The position numbers and the translations under genes are program-made. The notes beneath the pieces are model-generated. The model ran no database searches. It saw nothing but the letters and a program-made list of their open reading frames with translations, and was not told where the DNA came from. A stretch of 64,000 bases of DNA from Dugong dugon (lineage: Eukaryota; Chordata; Mammalia; Sirenia; Dugongidae), in NCBI GenBank assembly GCA_030035585.1, contig CM057465.1, positions 34,614,001-34,678,000 on the forward strand, written 5' to 3'. This document shows positions 12,457 through 23,900 of this stretch, one piece after another. Position 1 is the stretch's first letter. Every line of letters begins with the position of its first letter.

Positions 12457-12517
<61 letters not shown>
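12457..12517. repeat. (AT)n microsatellite
   Basis: About 30 uninterrupted AT units. Its purity suggests recent expansion, so length is likely to vary between individuals. Confidence 0.98.
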
Positions 12518-12519
<2 letters not shown>

Positions 12520-12889
12520 AACAAGGAGAATGTGCTTCTATTCAGGGTATCTGTAGGTTGTAATGTACTAATTAAGACAGAGAAGAATCGGGGCTAAGAA
12601 AGTGACAGAAAATGGGAGGTAATTTATAAAATCTTAGAATATTAATGTTATAAGGATCCTTAGAGATTGAATATTTCAGACTTTTATTTTGAAGATCAGA
12701 AAATTAAATTGAAACCATGATGAGCCACACATAAAAGTTTTTAAAACTTTCAATTCTGAATTTATGAAGTCTAAATTATTTCCATTATGTCATCAGGTCT
12801 TCTTTATTCTCTGTATTTGTCTTTATCATTTATTTCTTCAGTAATGTTATCTAACCTCTCCTCCATCCCCCAGTTCAATAGCACACATA

Positions 12890-13165
12890 GGAGAGCATTG
12901 ATTTTTTGTTCATGAGTCAGCTATGCCTCAGCTGGAATTGGCTAGACTTGGCATCATTCTATGGATTGGGTTTAGGTCTTCTTTATGTATTTCTTTCTTC
13001 ATGGACCAGTGGCTACCCAGGGTATGCTCTTCTCATGGAGAATGACAGGAGAGCAAGAGGTAAGCCAATTTAAAACCTCTGCTTTTATCAATTCACTTAT
13101 GTTTTTGGGGCAAAATAAATCTGATGGATAAGCCCTAAGTCAGTGGGGCAGGGAGAGGGGAAAGA
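12890..13165. repeat. Ancient interspersed repeat, fragment
   Basis: The series 'cagctggaattggctagact', 'gattgggtttaggtc', 'tgctcttctcatggagaa' and 'gaaagaatatt' follows an old placental repeat of the L1M/LTR-related kind. The family is not resolved. Confidence 0.4.
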
Positions 13166-13251
13166 ATATTTACTAAAAACAACCAAGTCTGTTATGTTCT
13201 CTGTAGGGCCATGATTTCTATATTCTTTAGGATACAGGGTAATCTTCTGTT

Positions 13252-13277
13252 AAAAAAAAAAGAGAGAGAGAGAGAGA
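13252..13277. repeat. A-run plus (GA)n simple repeat
   Basis: A poly-A run continues into about eight GA units. Confidence 0.9.
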
Positions 13278-13419
13278 ACGAAAAGTACTATAGTTATATC
13301 ATGATTGAAGTTTAGTTTTCTCTTTCATATGAGAAAGTTTAGAGTTAAGTTGATGTTCCAGTGAAGGTGGAGAGTTCTTCCCCAGGGACTCAGCTTCCTT
13401 AAACCTTATTCTTCTCTAA

Positions 13420-13660
13420 TTCCCTACGGTGTTGTGCTTGCAATGTGGCTGAAGCAGTTTTACCAGTCCAGCATTTCATTCCAGCCCGTGAGAAGGGGAA
13501 AGAGAGGAAGTGGCCTGAAAGCAATTTCCTTTTGAAATTATATGATCTGAGGGTAGCACGTCATTTCTGCTTGCCTTCCATCAGCCACAGCATAGTCAAA
13601 TACCAGACCTTGCCACCAGGTCACCTGGGAAGTAAAGTGTCTTGTTTTGAGGTCTTTTGT
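13420..13660. repeat. Ancient interspersed repeat, fragment
   Basis: 'acgtcatttctgcttgcctt' and 'aggtcacctgggaagtaaag' match the same old repeat type as 57425-57893. An 88-codon open frame across it (13445-13711) is incidental. Confidence 0.4.
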
Positions 13661-13739
13661 ACAGCTAATGCCTTGAGGATAAGTAGAGAATATATTCTGC
13701 ATGACATTTAGCAGTCTCTGCTCTCAGGACAGTTTGAAC

Positions 13740-15455
13740 TAATGATACCTATGGTGGAAGAAATGAGCATGGGTGGAGAAGATGAGACATACTCCCTTCT
13801 TCTAGGGGGAACTGTGTAGGTAATACTCCTCCCAAGGTCAGAAGATTAGAGGTCAATTTTTTTTTTAATTTGATTTTTAAAAACTTTTCTTAGGCTACTA
13901 ATTCTCAGTATAGTTACTTTTATGGTTATGCAGACAAAATGATTATCTGTTTGTTGTTGCAACAAGAAACAGACTTGTGTTTCAAATCTCCCTTATGAGA
14001 GCCAGTATTCTCTAAATAAGCAAGTCATGTACAGACTAAATGTGAGAACCTGATCAAATAAAAGATTTGATTTAAGTCACTGCATGCTTGTATGGCTGCA
14101 TCATAATTTTATCCACATAATCCGTGCCATACCATCTGGGTTATGACCTGACTTATCGGAATATTGTGCGTGTTTTCCTTATTGAGAGCTCAGAAACTTC
14201 ATTTCAGAACTATTACTGAAGATCGAATTGATGTCAGCCAGGAAACTGTAATTTCCTGTCACTTGGCCTTTAATTACTACATTGAGTTTTCAGGCAGTAA
14301 ACAAATTTAGCTGAAAGATGCAAGCTTTTTTCTACTTATTATTACTACCTAAGAATATAAATGTTTTATACTGTTCCATCTCCATTACATATACAGTTAT
14401 TGGCTTGGAATGATATTCAACCCTCCTTGCGTCCTTTTACCTTGAACTAATCAAGTTCAAGCTTCCTGCTGAAAACCGGTGTCTGTTCTTTTACATGTGG
14501 GCTGCAGAGCCAATTTATCTGATAAAGGCAAATAACCTACCATTTTCAGTCTACAGAAATGAAGCAGAACAACCATGTTGAAAGGAACGTAATGTTTTCC
14601 CCTGCTGTTTTTATTTCTCCTGTGGATCACAAGTGGGAAAGCTGGAATTTTACGAGCACTTAGTTGTGAGGTACAATACAGACAGTATTTTTAATACTTT
14701 TCCTGAGTACTTGGTATACAAGAGAAAAGCTTGTTTTATCTTTAAATATTGGTGGTATAGTTTTCTGAAAACTAACCAACAAAATTGTGTTATAATAATG
14801 TTAACTTTCTGGTTGGCAAATCACAAAACTCTCCATGAAGCACGAAAATGGATACATTTGTGTGGGTGGGGGTGGGGGGAGCATTTATGGGAAAACTGAT
14901 AGAAGGCTGTATTTAAATGTATGCTACAGAATCAGGTGGAGCATAAAGATTTCCTGGGGTTGACTTGATGGAGCCTTTCTCCTTGTCTGAGAGGATGAGC
15001 AGGGAACTCAGGTTGGGGAGGGGGAGGTGGGGCTGAGCCTTATTCATCTTTTCTTTACCTCATTTAGAACAATCTGTGATACATAGGAGGCTCTGGGGGG
15101 GAAAAATGTTGTTAATGGAATGATCCCAAGGAAGTGACCATCTTCTCATGGTGAAGGTTTTGAGCTAACATTATGGTCAAGACAGATGCTGTTCTAAGCC
15201 AGCTTGGCATGGCGGCTGAGTCTGTCTGTGGACAACCTATTGATAGTTTTTCTTTCTGCTTGGTTGTGCCATGCACTTTAGGACATTTAACATCCACATA
15301 TCACCCCAATAAATTATGGTAGTGCTCTCCAATTAATGGGACCCCCAACACATTGCTAAATGGCACCTAAAGGGAGGTATGCAGAAAACCACTTGCTATT
15401 GTCCAATAGTTGGTTATTCAGTTTATCAATTTACCTATTATAAATAATTTTAAGT
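13740..15455. other. Unique DNA, no gene seen
   Basis: No repeat or exon recognised. The 14060-14560 part is relatively complex and free of obvious repeats (see findings). Confidence 0.4.
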
Positions 15456-15459
15456 TTTC

Positions 15460-16920
15460 TAATTTCTAATTTTTTTTTTACTTTTATTGTGAACTATTTT
15501 ATAATTGTTAAGAAGAGTGAATAATAATGATTAACTTCTGTGTACTCAACATCTAGCTTTGCCACATTTTAACATTTTACTTCAGAAAATTTTTTAAAGA
15601 AGTGGAATATTACATCATTATAAAGTCCCCTTTGTACTCTTCCCTGGTCTTATTTCCATGTTCTCACCCCAGAAATAACTGCTATCCACAATTTATTGAT
15701 TTATTATTTCACATACATTTTCCTACTTTTACTATATTTGTATGTAATCTAAGTGGTATATGTATTGTTTTACATGTTCTTAAACTTTTGATAAATGTAT
15801 CATACTCTGTATATTCTTGTGCAACTTGATTATTTGATGCATGATTATGTTACTGTGATTTGTCCATGTGGATATGTGGAGGTCTATTTCATTCATTTTA
15901 ACTGCTGTAAACCATGCCACTGTACAAATACATACTGCAATATATTTATCTGAACTTCTGACGATTGGTGTTTAGAATATTTCTAACTTTTTACCGATGC
16001 AGAGGATGCCATAATGGGCATTCTGGTGTCTCATAGTGTATGCACTTGTTCCTAGGAATTGAATTGTTGGGCCAGAGGGTCAGTTGACATTTAACTTTAC
16101 TAGATTTTGCCAAATTACTCACGGTGGTACTTGTACCTGTTATACTCACATCAGCAGTTGATGACAAAAAGTTCTGTTATTATCACACCCTCTCCAACAC
16201 TTGGTTTTGGTAACATTTTTAATTTTTTAACATTCTCTTAGGTGGGGCATATATCTTTTTATAAATTTGTATTTCCTCAGTTACTGCTTTTCATATGCTT
16301 ATTTGCTGTCTGTGTTTCCTCTTGTATGAATTGCCTGTTCATATACTTTGCACATTTTTCTGCAAGATCGTTTGTCTTAATTGTTTTTAATTGCTTTGTA
16401 AGAATTCTGTTTTTGGTGGATATGTTGTTATTAGATGCTGTCAAGTTGGCTCCAACTCATAGCAACCTTATGGATAACAGAACAAAATGTTGCCCAGTCA
16501 TGCGCCATCTTCATGATCATTGCTATGCTTGAGTTCATTATTTTGGTTGTTGTGTCAATCCATCTCACTGAGGGTTTCTCTTATTTTTGCTGACCTTCTA
16601 CTTTACCAGCCATGATGTCCTTTTCTAGCAATTGGTCTTTCTTGATTATATCTCCAAAATAGATGGGCTGAAGTTTCATCATACTCATTTCTGAGGAGGA
16701 TTCTTGTTATAATTTTTCCCCAAAGAACATTATATTCTGTCTTTTTTATTAATGGAATCTCTTTTGAAATTACATTCCCTCCCTCCCTCTCTTCCTTGCT
16801 TTCTTTCTTGTATAAAGGTATATTTTTCTGGTATATTGTACGTTATTGCCTTGCTTATTACTTCTAAACAATGTTATCAATTTTCTGTGTAGCTAAAATA
16901 TGCAAATAATATTTTTCTAC
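15460..16920 (-). mobile_element. Ancient L1M/HAL1-type LINE, minus strand, interrupted
   Basis: The reverse complement of the L1 ORF2 C-terminal region is visible. Examples are 'ggaattgaattgttgggcca' near 16055 (L1 'GTGGAATTGCTGGGTCA' type), 'accctctccaacacttgg' near 16185, and 'tgcacatttttctgcaag' near 16348. Frames are wholly decayed. An RTE fragment interrupts it at about 16426-16735. Confidence 0.75.
16426..16735 (-). mobile_element. RTE-type LINE 3'-end fragment
   Basis: It starts 'ttgttattagatgctgtcaa' with the shared terminal core, then RTE-specific text: 'cagaacaaaatgttgcccag', 'tgcttgagttcattattt', 'atgatgtccttttctagc'. The same series occurs at 29703-29959 and 36963-37321. It is 5'-truncated and lies in the old L1M. 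A short repeat 'ttgttat' is seen at both ends. Confidence 0.8.
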
Positions 16921-16954
16921 TTTTCCTATCCTTACTGTAAAAACAGCATAGGGG

Positions 16955-17662
16955 CAGTGTCTGCCTCCTCTAACTTCCCAAGGAGGAAGGAGAACCAAGA
17001 CTAACAGCCCAAGGCTGATTCCTATGAGGTGGGGTCAGACATGCTTCCTCTCTCCACCATCATTACCAGTTCTGACACCAACTATCCCTCCCACAGCACT
17101 CTCTGCTTTTTTGCTGGTTTGAATAATTCATTGCAGTGGCCACACAGAACTTATAGACAATAGTCATGATTATGGGGTTTATTAGGGAAGTAACAGAGTT
17201 CAGGCTCAAGAACACTCAGGATAGAGTTCTTCCATCAGGATAGCCTCTTCCCAGATGTGCTATCAGGTATACCTCTCCCTGGCCCTCAGTCTCTGCCCAA
17301 AGGTATTCAGCCTTTCTCTCTCTGTGGACTGGGAAGCCCACTGTGCTGTCTCCTGCTGCCAGGTCTCTGCTGCTGGGTCTCTCTTGCCACCCCTTCTCAC
17401 CGTCTTCAGGGTTACAGCTTGCTCTCTCTCTTTCTGTCTCCTGCTTTCAGGAGCTTCTCAGCACAGGGATCCTGGGTCTCCACTCCTGGTTGTTCTTCTT
17501 TGGTGGTGTTAGCATCTTGCTGTCTGCTCTGGAATTGGCTCTGTTTTAAGGTGAAACTGACCAATTCACTTGGTGGGCCACAATTAGTCTACCACACAGT
17601 CCCACTCAGTCATCTGGGTGGGAGACAAGACCATGGCTAGAAAGGCCACACAAAAGTAATCA
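16955..17662 (-). repeat. LTR-type fossil
   Basis: A roughly 0.7-kb segment holding an inverted polyadenylation signal (within 'ggggtttattagggaagtaa', near 17176). It shares about 200 bp with the repeat at 39930-41024 and its distal part with 8215-8385. Retroviral-LTR-like layout and the lack of coding suggest a solo LTR. The family is not identified. Several overlapping open frames (17255-17640) are chance. Confidence 0.5.
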
Positions 17663-17884
17663 ATTGCACTGCACTTAAATTTCTTATTTATATTTTTGTG
17701 TTATCATGGTGATGAGAACTTACAGTATGATGTTTTATTGAAAGCAATAGCACTTATCTTTATATTGCTCCTGACTTTTGAGGGATTTATTATTTCATAC
17801 ATATTTTATACTTTTACTTGATTTTTCTACATGTATAATAATATTTAGCAATCATTTACATGTTGTTAATGTTCATTTAATATT

Positions 17885-18048
17885 GAAGCCCTGGAGGCAC
17901 AGTGGTTAAGATCTTGGCTGCTAACCAAAAGGTCGGCAGTTCGAATCCAAAAGCTACTCCTCGGAAACTCTACAGGGAAGTTCTATTCTGTCCTATAGGG
18001 TCACTATGAGTTGGAATCGACTTGATGACAATGGATTTTTTTTTTTTA
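17885..18048 (+). repeat. AfroSINE, short subfamily
   Basis: Head 'gaagccctggaggcacagtg', box B 'ggcagttcgaatcc', core 'tgtcctatagggtcactatg', ending in a T run at 18036-18047. Confidence 0.93.
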
Positions 18049-18740
18049 ATAGTATGATACACTATATATTCTTTTAAGAGTTACCATTTAGCATGGTATT
18101 TTCTGCTATAAGCTATTTGGCTTCCTTCCATTCCTATTCCTGTAGTTAATTTTTTCTTCTTATATTTAAACCATGAATGGGCATTGAAATTTATCAAATG
18201 CTTTTGAAAAACATTTTGGAACTGTCATATTATCCCAGTAGTTAAAAAAAATATTTTACAGCTATAGAATTCCGTATTACATATAACATCAATGTCTTGG
18301 ATCTGGGATGCATTGGTGGGAGGGTAAGTGGAATTTCTAACCCCAAGGCCCTCTTCTAGTGGAGCAACTTCTTAATCCTTTCTATTTGGGTTTGGCTTTT
18401 TTCCTTTCATCTTAGGAATACTAATTTAAGCATGTAGACATGATTGGACAACTCAGTGTCAGAGTTCAAAGTGTAAAAACGAGCAGTTCACCTCTGCTTA
18501 ATAGTTAAAATTCTTCAAGAAGTTTCCAGTCATTTTTTAATGGTTTCTGGATCTGTGATCTGTTGCTCTGTCAACAATCTGGCCACGGGAACTGTTAGGT
18601 CATTTACATTCTCTTGACTTGAATAGAGGTCACAGGGCCTGGGAAGAATATGCGAAATAAAGAGAACGTCTTTGTTTTCTTCATTTGTAAACATGAAGAG
18701 TCCATAAAGCCTGAATTAGGATATGGAGTTCAGGATTATT
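18049..18740. other. Unique DNA 5' of the L1 insertion
   Basis: No gene or clear repeat seen. The sequence immediately before the L1 reads 'ggattattaaaaatctc', fitting an L1 endonuclease nick site (TTTT/AA type on the opposite strand). Confidence 0.5.
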
Positions 18741-18756
18741 AAAAATCTCATGTTGA
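18741..18756 (+). repeat. Target-site duplication of L1, left copy
   Basis: 'aaaaatctcatgttga' is repeated exactly at 26226-26241 after the L1 poly(A). The leading A residues are ambiguous with the tail. Confidence 0.95.
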
Positions 18757-19424
18757 GAAAAGCCTGCAGGGGCAAGATGGCGCTCTAGGCAGAAACACCA
18801 CGCCGTCCCTCCACAGCAAAGATCCGAAAAACTAAGCCTAACAGAGAATCAACAATCCTGAAACCCTAGAACACCAAATGAAGAGATAAAGAACTCAGCC
18901 AAACACCAAACGGAGTGAGAATACTAAAAGAGAACGGAGAGCGAGGAGAGACTCAGGCAGAGATTCCTTACCAGCTAACGCAGCGCGGATCCACCATCTT
19001 GGATTCCTATCGGAGACCAGCAAACGGGAGAGCAGCCTTGCAGAGCATCTGGTCGGAGACAGAACGACCGTCTCTCATCTGTACATTCCAACGACAAGCT
19101 CCCCTAGCATTCTTTTATGTTTGTACGCTTTTTGCTCCTCCTCCTCTCTCCTCTCTCCCATATCCAGCTTAGCTTCACACATAACCATCTTCCCGCTGCA
19201 CCCTACCTACCTGCACCGTGCACTAGACATCACATCACCAAGCGGTGCAGGCACGCCCTATTGGAACCTGCCCAGCACTGACTACCGACCGTCCTGGTGG
19301 CTGCGGTGAGTGCCACAAGCAACCCATCCCAGTGGCTCCTCCTCAACTAGATCTGCCCAGCTGTACCACAAGAACGAAAAAAAAAAAAAATATACAATCA
19401 ATAAACGAGAGAAATATCTACTGA
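18757..19424 (+). promoter_or_regulatory. L1 5' UTR with YY1-like site
   Basis: About 670 bp before ORF1. 'caagatggcg' at 18773-18782, roughly +17 to +26 of the element, has the form of the YY1 site that human L1 carries at the same place and that helps set its start site. Promoter function is inferred from family and position. Open frames within this part (18915-19309) are not conserved L1 proteins. Confidence 0.75.
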
Positions 19425-20339
19425 ATGCCCCGAAAACAGCAAACAATATCAAAACATTTACAAAAACAAGACAAGATGCCTCCAATAGGCGTCCAAATTA
19501 AAACACCAGATAACTCTCCTGTGGAAGAAAATGCGCTAGAAGTACCTGATACGGAACTCAAATCACTAATACTCGGAATTTTCCAAGAACTGAGGCAAAA
19601 AGCTGACAAACATGAGGAAAAAATAGACAAATTTATGGAAAATAAAGACAAAAAATTGGAAGAATTCAGGAAGATGATGCAAGAACAAAATGCCAAAATA
19701 AATTCACAACTCGAAATTATACAAAAACAACAATTAGAAATCCAAAAGATAAACAACAAGATTTCAGAAATGGACGGTGTCATAGAAGGGCTGAGAAGTA
19801 GATTTGAAACCATGGAAGACAGGATCAGTGGAACTGAAGACAAACACTTGGATACAACTCTGTTTCAGGAAAACTCAGAAAAAAGAACAAAGAAAAATGA
19901 AGAGACCCTGAGAGTTACGTGGGACACAATTAAAAGCAAAAACTTACGAGTGATTGGCATACCAGAACAGGGGGAGAAAACAGAAAACACAGAGAGGGTC
20001 ATTGAGGAACTGCTGACAGAAAACTTTCCCAATATCATGAAAGATGAAAAGCTGGTCATCCAAGAAGCTCAACGAACCCCATATAGAAGAGACCCCAAAA
20101 GAAAATCACCAAGACATATCATATTCACACTCGCTAAAACTAAAGACAAACAAAGAATCCTGAGAGCAGCTCGTGAAAAACAAGAAGTCACATACAGAGG
20201 AGAAACAATAAGACTAAGCTCAGATTATTCAGCAGAAACCATGCAGGCAAGAAGGCAATGGGATGACATATATAAAATCTTGAAGGAAAAAAATTGTCAG
20301 CCAAGAATAATATATCCTGCAAAACTCATTCAGATTTGA
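19425..20339 (+). CDS. L1 ORF1 protein, ends early
   Basis: 304 codons. ORF1p is the L1 RNA-binding chaperone that trimerises and coats the L1 transcript in cytoplasmic particles. Residues about 45-155 are heptad-rich and charged (coiled coil). From about residue 165 comes the RRM region ('NLRVIGIPEQ'), then the C-terminal domain ('QRTPYRRDPKRKSPRHII', 'LRAAREK', 'ETMQARRQWDDIYKILKEKN', 'PRIIYPAKL'). Human ORF1p has 338 residues. Here the frame stops just after PAKL, and homology ('DGEIRSF', 'LQELLKGVL') continues in another frame to a TAG at 20470-20472, so a small deletion near 20325 probably cut off about 45 residues. The upstream ATG at 19425 is favoured, but Met18 ('MPPIGVQ') could also start. 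Confidence 0.93.
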   Translation: MPRKQQTISKHLQKQDKMPPIGVQIKTPDNSPVEENALEVPDTELKSLILGIFQELRQKADKHEEKIDKFMENKDKKLEEFRKMMQEQNAKINSQLEIIQKQQLEIQKINNKISEMDGVIEGLRSRFETMEDRISGTEDKHLDTTLFQENSEKRTKKNEETLRVTWDTIKSKNLRVIGIPEQGEKTENTERVIEELLTENFPNIMKDEKLVIQEAQRTPYRRDPKRKSPRHIIFTLAKTKDKQRILRAAREKQEVTYRGETIRLSSDYSAETMQARRQWDDIYKILKEKNCQPRIIYPAKLIQI

Positions 20340-20472
20340 TGGTGAAATTAGGTCATTTCCAGATAAACAGAAACTAAAGGAATATGCAAAAGTCAAACCA
20401 AACTTACAAGAATTATTAAAGGGAGTTCTTCAATCTGAGGACAAACAGCTTAAGCCCTCAGGCAGGACCTAG

Positions 20473-20903
20473 GACCTAGGACGCAGGTTAACATGAACCA
20501 GATACCATTCTAGGAACTGAACTACAGACGACTTTCCAAAAACAAAAGATATACAACAGGGAATCAGAGAAATCAATCAAAGGATGACAACAACATCAAA
20601 ACAATGAAAGAGGGAACAAACGGCATAGGTATAGAACCTTCTAAAGGAGAAGAAGGCAAGGCGATACCAAGTAACGGTAGACTGCTTCAAAATTATAAAG
20701 ATAAGGGTAAAATTCATGGTAACCACAAAAAAAGTTAACAAACCAACTCATAAAAATAAAGACGAAAAACATAAAGTCTCAACAAAACCAAAACCTACAA
20801 AAACAAAAGAAATGAACACAAAATCCACAAACAAAAGGAACTCAGCACAAGAGAGTAAGAAGAACAAAGAAAACTTCAGCATCACAAAAAAAAGCACTAC
20901 AAA
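20473..20903 (+). other. L1 inter-ORF spacer
   Basis: About 430 bp lie between the ancestral ORF1 end and ORF2, against about 63 bp in human L1. A-rich, with a small tandem 'aggacctaggacctagga' at its start, and holding a lysine-rich small ORF in its last 190 bases. Confidence 0.8.
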
Positions 20904-20907
20904 ATGA
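20716..20907 (+). CDS. Small lysine-rich ORF overlapping the L1 ORF2 start
   Basis: 63 codons, dominated by Lys, Thr, Asn and Ser ('[20 protein letters not shown]' and on). No domain is recognised. Its TGA (20905-20907) overlaps the ORF2 ATG (20904-20906) as ATGA, a geometry that could allow termination-reinitiation into ORF2. The composition could equally reflect an A-rich spacer that happens to lack stops. Function is unknown and translation is not shown. Confidence 0.35.
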   Translation: MVTTKKVNKPTHKNKDEKHKVSTKPKPTKTKEMNTKSTNKRNSAQESKKNKENFSITKKSTTK

Positions 20908-23900
20908 CAGCAACAAATTCACATCTATCAATAATTACACTGAACGTAAATGGACTCAATGCACCCATAAAGCGACGGAGAGTGGCAGAATGGATAAGAA
21001 AACAGGATCCATCTATTTGCTGTCTACAAGAGACACATCTTAGAAACAAAGATGTGAATTTATTAAAAATCAAAGGTTGGAAAAAAATATATCAAGCTAA
21101 CAACTATCAAAAAAGAGCAGGAGTGGCAATTCTAATCTCAGATAAAATAGACTTTAAAACAAAATCTACCATAAAAGACAAAGAAGGACACTATATAATG
21201 ATTAAGGGGATGATCCATCATGAAGACATAACCATAATAAATATCTATGCACCCAATGACAGGGCTCCAAAATACATAAAAAAAACTCTAACAGCACTGA
21301 AAAGAGAAATTGACAGTTCCACAATAATAGTAGGAGACTTCAACACACCACTCTCAGTAAAGGACAGAACAACTAAAAAGAAACTCAGCAAAGATACAGA
21401 AGACCTAAAGGACACAATCAGCCAACTGGACCTCATAGACATATATAGAACAATCCATCCAACCGCTGCAAAGTACACATTCTTTTCCAATGCACATGGA
21501 ACGTTCTCCAGAATAGACCACATCTTAGGCCACAGAGCAATCCGCAACAAGATCCAAAATGCTGAGATAATTCACAGTATCTTCTCTGACCACAACGCAA
21601 TCAAGGTAGAAATTAACACTAGAAAGAGCAAGGAAAAAAAATCAAACACATGGAAACTGAATAATAATCTGCTTACACATCAATGGGTAATAGAAGAAAT
21701 CAGAGATGGAATTAAAAAATTCCTAGAATCAAATGAAAATGAAAACACATCATACCAAAACCTTTGGGACACAGCAAAGGCAGTCCTCAGAGGACAATTT
21801 ATAGCAATAGATGCACATATCAAAAAAGAAGAAAGGGACAAAATCAAAACATTAACTACAGAACTCAAACAAATAGAAAGAGAACAACAAAAAAAGCCTA
21901 CAACCACTGGAAGAAAGGAAATAGTAAAGATCAGAGCAGAAATCAATGAAATAGAGAACAGAAAAACAATAGAAAGAATCAACAAAACCAAGAGTTGGTT
22001 CTTTGAAAGAATCAACAAAATCGACAAACCACTGGCCCGACTGACAAAAGAAAAACAGCAGAGGGCACAAATAACCCAAATAAGAAATGAAATGGGGGAC
22101 ATTACAACAGACCCAACTGAAATAAAAAGGATTATAACAGAATATTATGAAAAACTATATTCCAACAAATTTGAAAACCTAGAGGAAATGGATAAATTTC
22201 TAGAAACATACGGCCTACCCAAACTACAACAAAGTGATATTGAAAATCTGAACAGACCCATAACAAGAGAAGAGATTGAAAAGGTAATAAAAAAACTTCC
22301 AACCAAAAAAAGCCCTGGCCCAGATGGCTTCACTGGAGAATTCTACAAAACATTTACAGAAGAGCTCGTACCAGTTCTACTCAAGTTATTTCAGAGCATA
22401 GAAGAGGAAGCAACACTTCCAAATTCATTCTATGAAGCCAGCATAACACTGATACCAAAACCAGGCAAAGACATCACAAAAAAAGAAAATTACAGACCAA
22501 TATCTCTCATGAATATAGATGCAAAAATTCTGAACAAAATTCTAGCCAATAGAATTCAGTATCATATCAAAAAAATAATACACCACGACCAAGTAGGATT
22601 CATACCAGGTATGCAAGGATGGTTTAACATTAGAAAATCCATCAACGTAATCCACCACATAAATAAAAGGAAAGAAAAAAATCACATGATTATCTCAATT
22701 GATGCAGAAAAGGCATGTGACAAAGTCCAACACCCATTCCTGATAAAAGCTCTCAATAAAATAGGTATAGAAGGGAAATTTCTCAACATAATAAAGGGCA
22801 TCTATGCAAAACCAACAGCCAACATCATTCTTAATGGAGAAAGGCTGAAAACATTCCCCCTGAAAACAGGAACAAGACAAGGATGCCCTTTATCACCACT
22901 CCTATTTAACATTGTGCTGGAAGTTCTAGCTAGAGCAGTAAGGCAAGAAAAAGAAACAAAGGGCATCCAAATTGGTAATGAAGAAGTTAAACTCTCCCTG
23001 TTTGCAGATGGTATGATACTATATATAGAAAACCCTAAAGACTCCACGAGAAATTTACTGGAAGTAATAGAAAGATTCAGCAGAGTAGCAGGATACAAGA
23101 TAAACATTCAAAAATCAGTTGGATTCCTATACACCGGTAAAGAGAACGATGAAAAGGAGATCAGGAAATCAATACCATTTTCAATAGCCCCTAAAAAGAT
23201 AAAATACTTAGGAATAAATCTGACCAGGAATATAAAAGACCTATACAAAGAAAACTACAAAAAACTGCTGCATGAAACCGAAAGGGATCTACATAAATGG
23301 AAAAACATACCATGCTCATGGATAGGCAGACTCAACATTGTGAAAATGGCAATTCTACCTAAAGCAATCTACAAATACAATGCAATTCCGATACAAATAC
23401 CAACAACATTCTTCAAAGAGATGGAAAAACTAATTATTAACTTTATATGGAAAGGGAAGAAACCTTGAATAAGTAAAGCACTACTGAAGAAGAAGAATAA
23501 AGTTGGAGGACTCACACTACCTGACTTGAGAACCTACTATACAGCTACAGTACTCAAAACAGCCTGGTACTGGTACAACAACAGAGACATTGACCAATGG
23601 AACAGAATTGAGAACTCAGATGTAAATCCATCCACCTACGGTCACCTGATTTTTGACAAGGGCCCAAAATACATCAAATGGGGAAAAGACAGTCTTTTTA
23701 ACAAATGGTGCTGGCAAAACTGGATATCCATTTGTAGAAAAATGAAACAGGACCCATACCTCACACCATATACAAAAACTACTTCAAAATGGATCAAAGA
23801 CCTGAATATAAAGCCTCAAACTATAAAATTCATAGAAGAAAAAATAGGACCAACACTTCAGACCTTAATACATGGCATTAACAGGATACAAACCATAAAC

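Noticed and set aside
17255-17640. Three overlapping Leu/Ser/Cys-rich frames up to 127 codons
   Set aside because: They lie inside an LTR-type fossil, overlap in different frames and have low-complexity composition. No sign of a real gene.
19418-19843. A 141-codon minus-strand frame opposite L1 ORF1
   Set aside because: Ser/Leu/Phe/Ile-rich shadow of the A-rich L1 sense strand; the same holds for minus-strand frames at 21245-23107 and 24161-24589.
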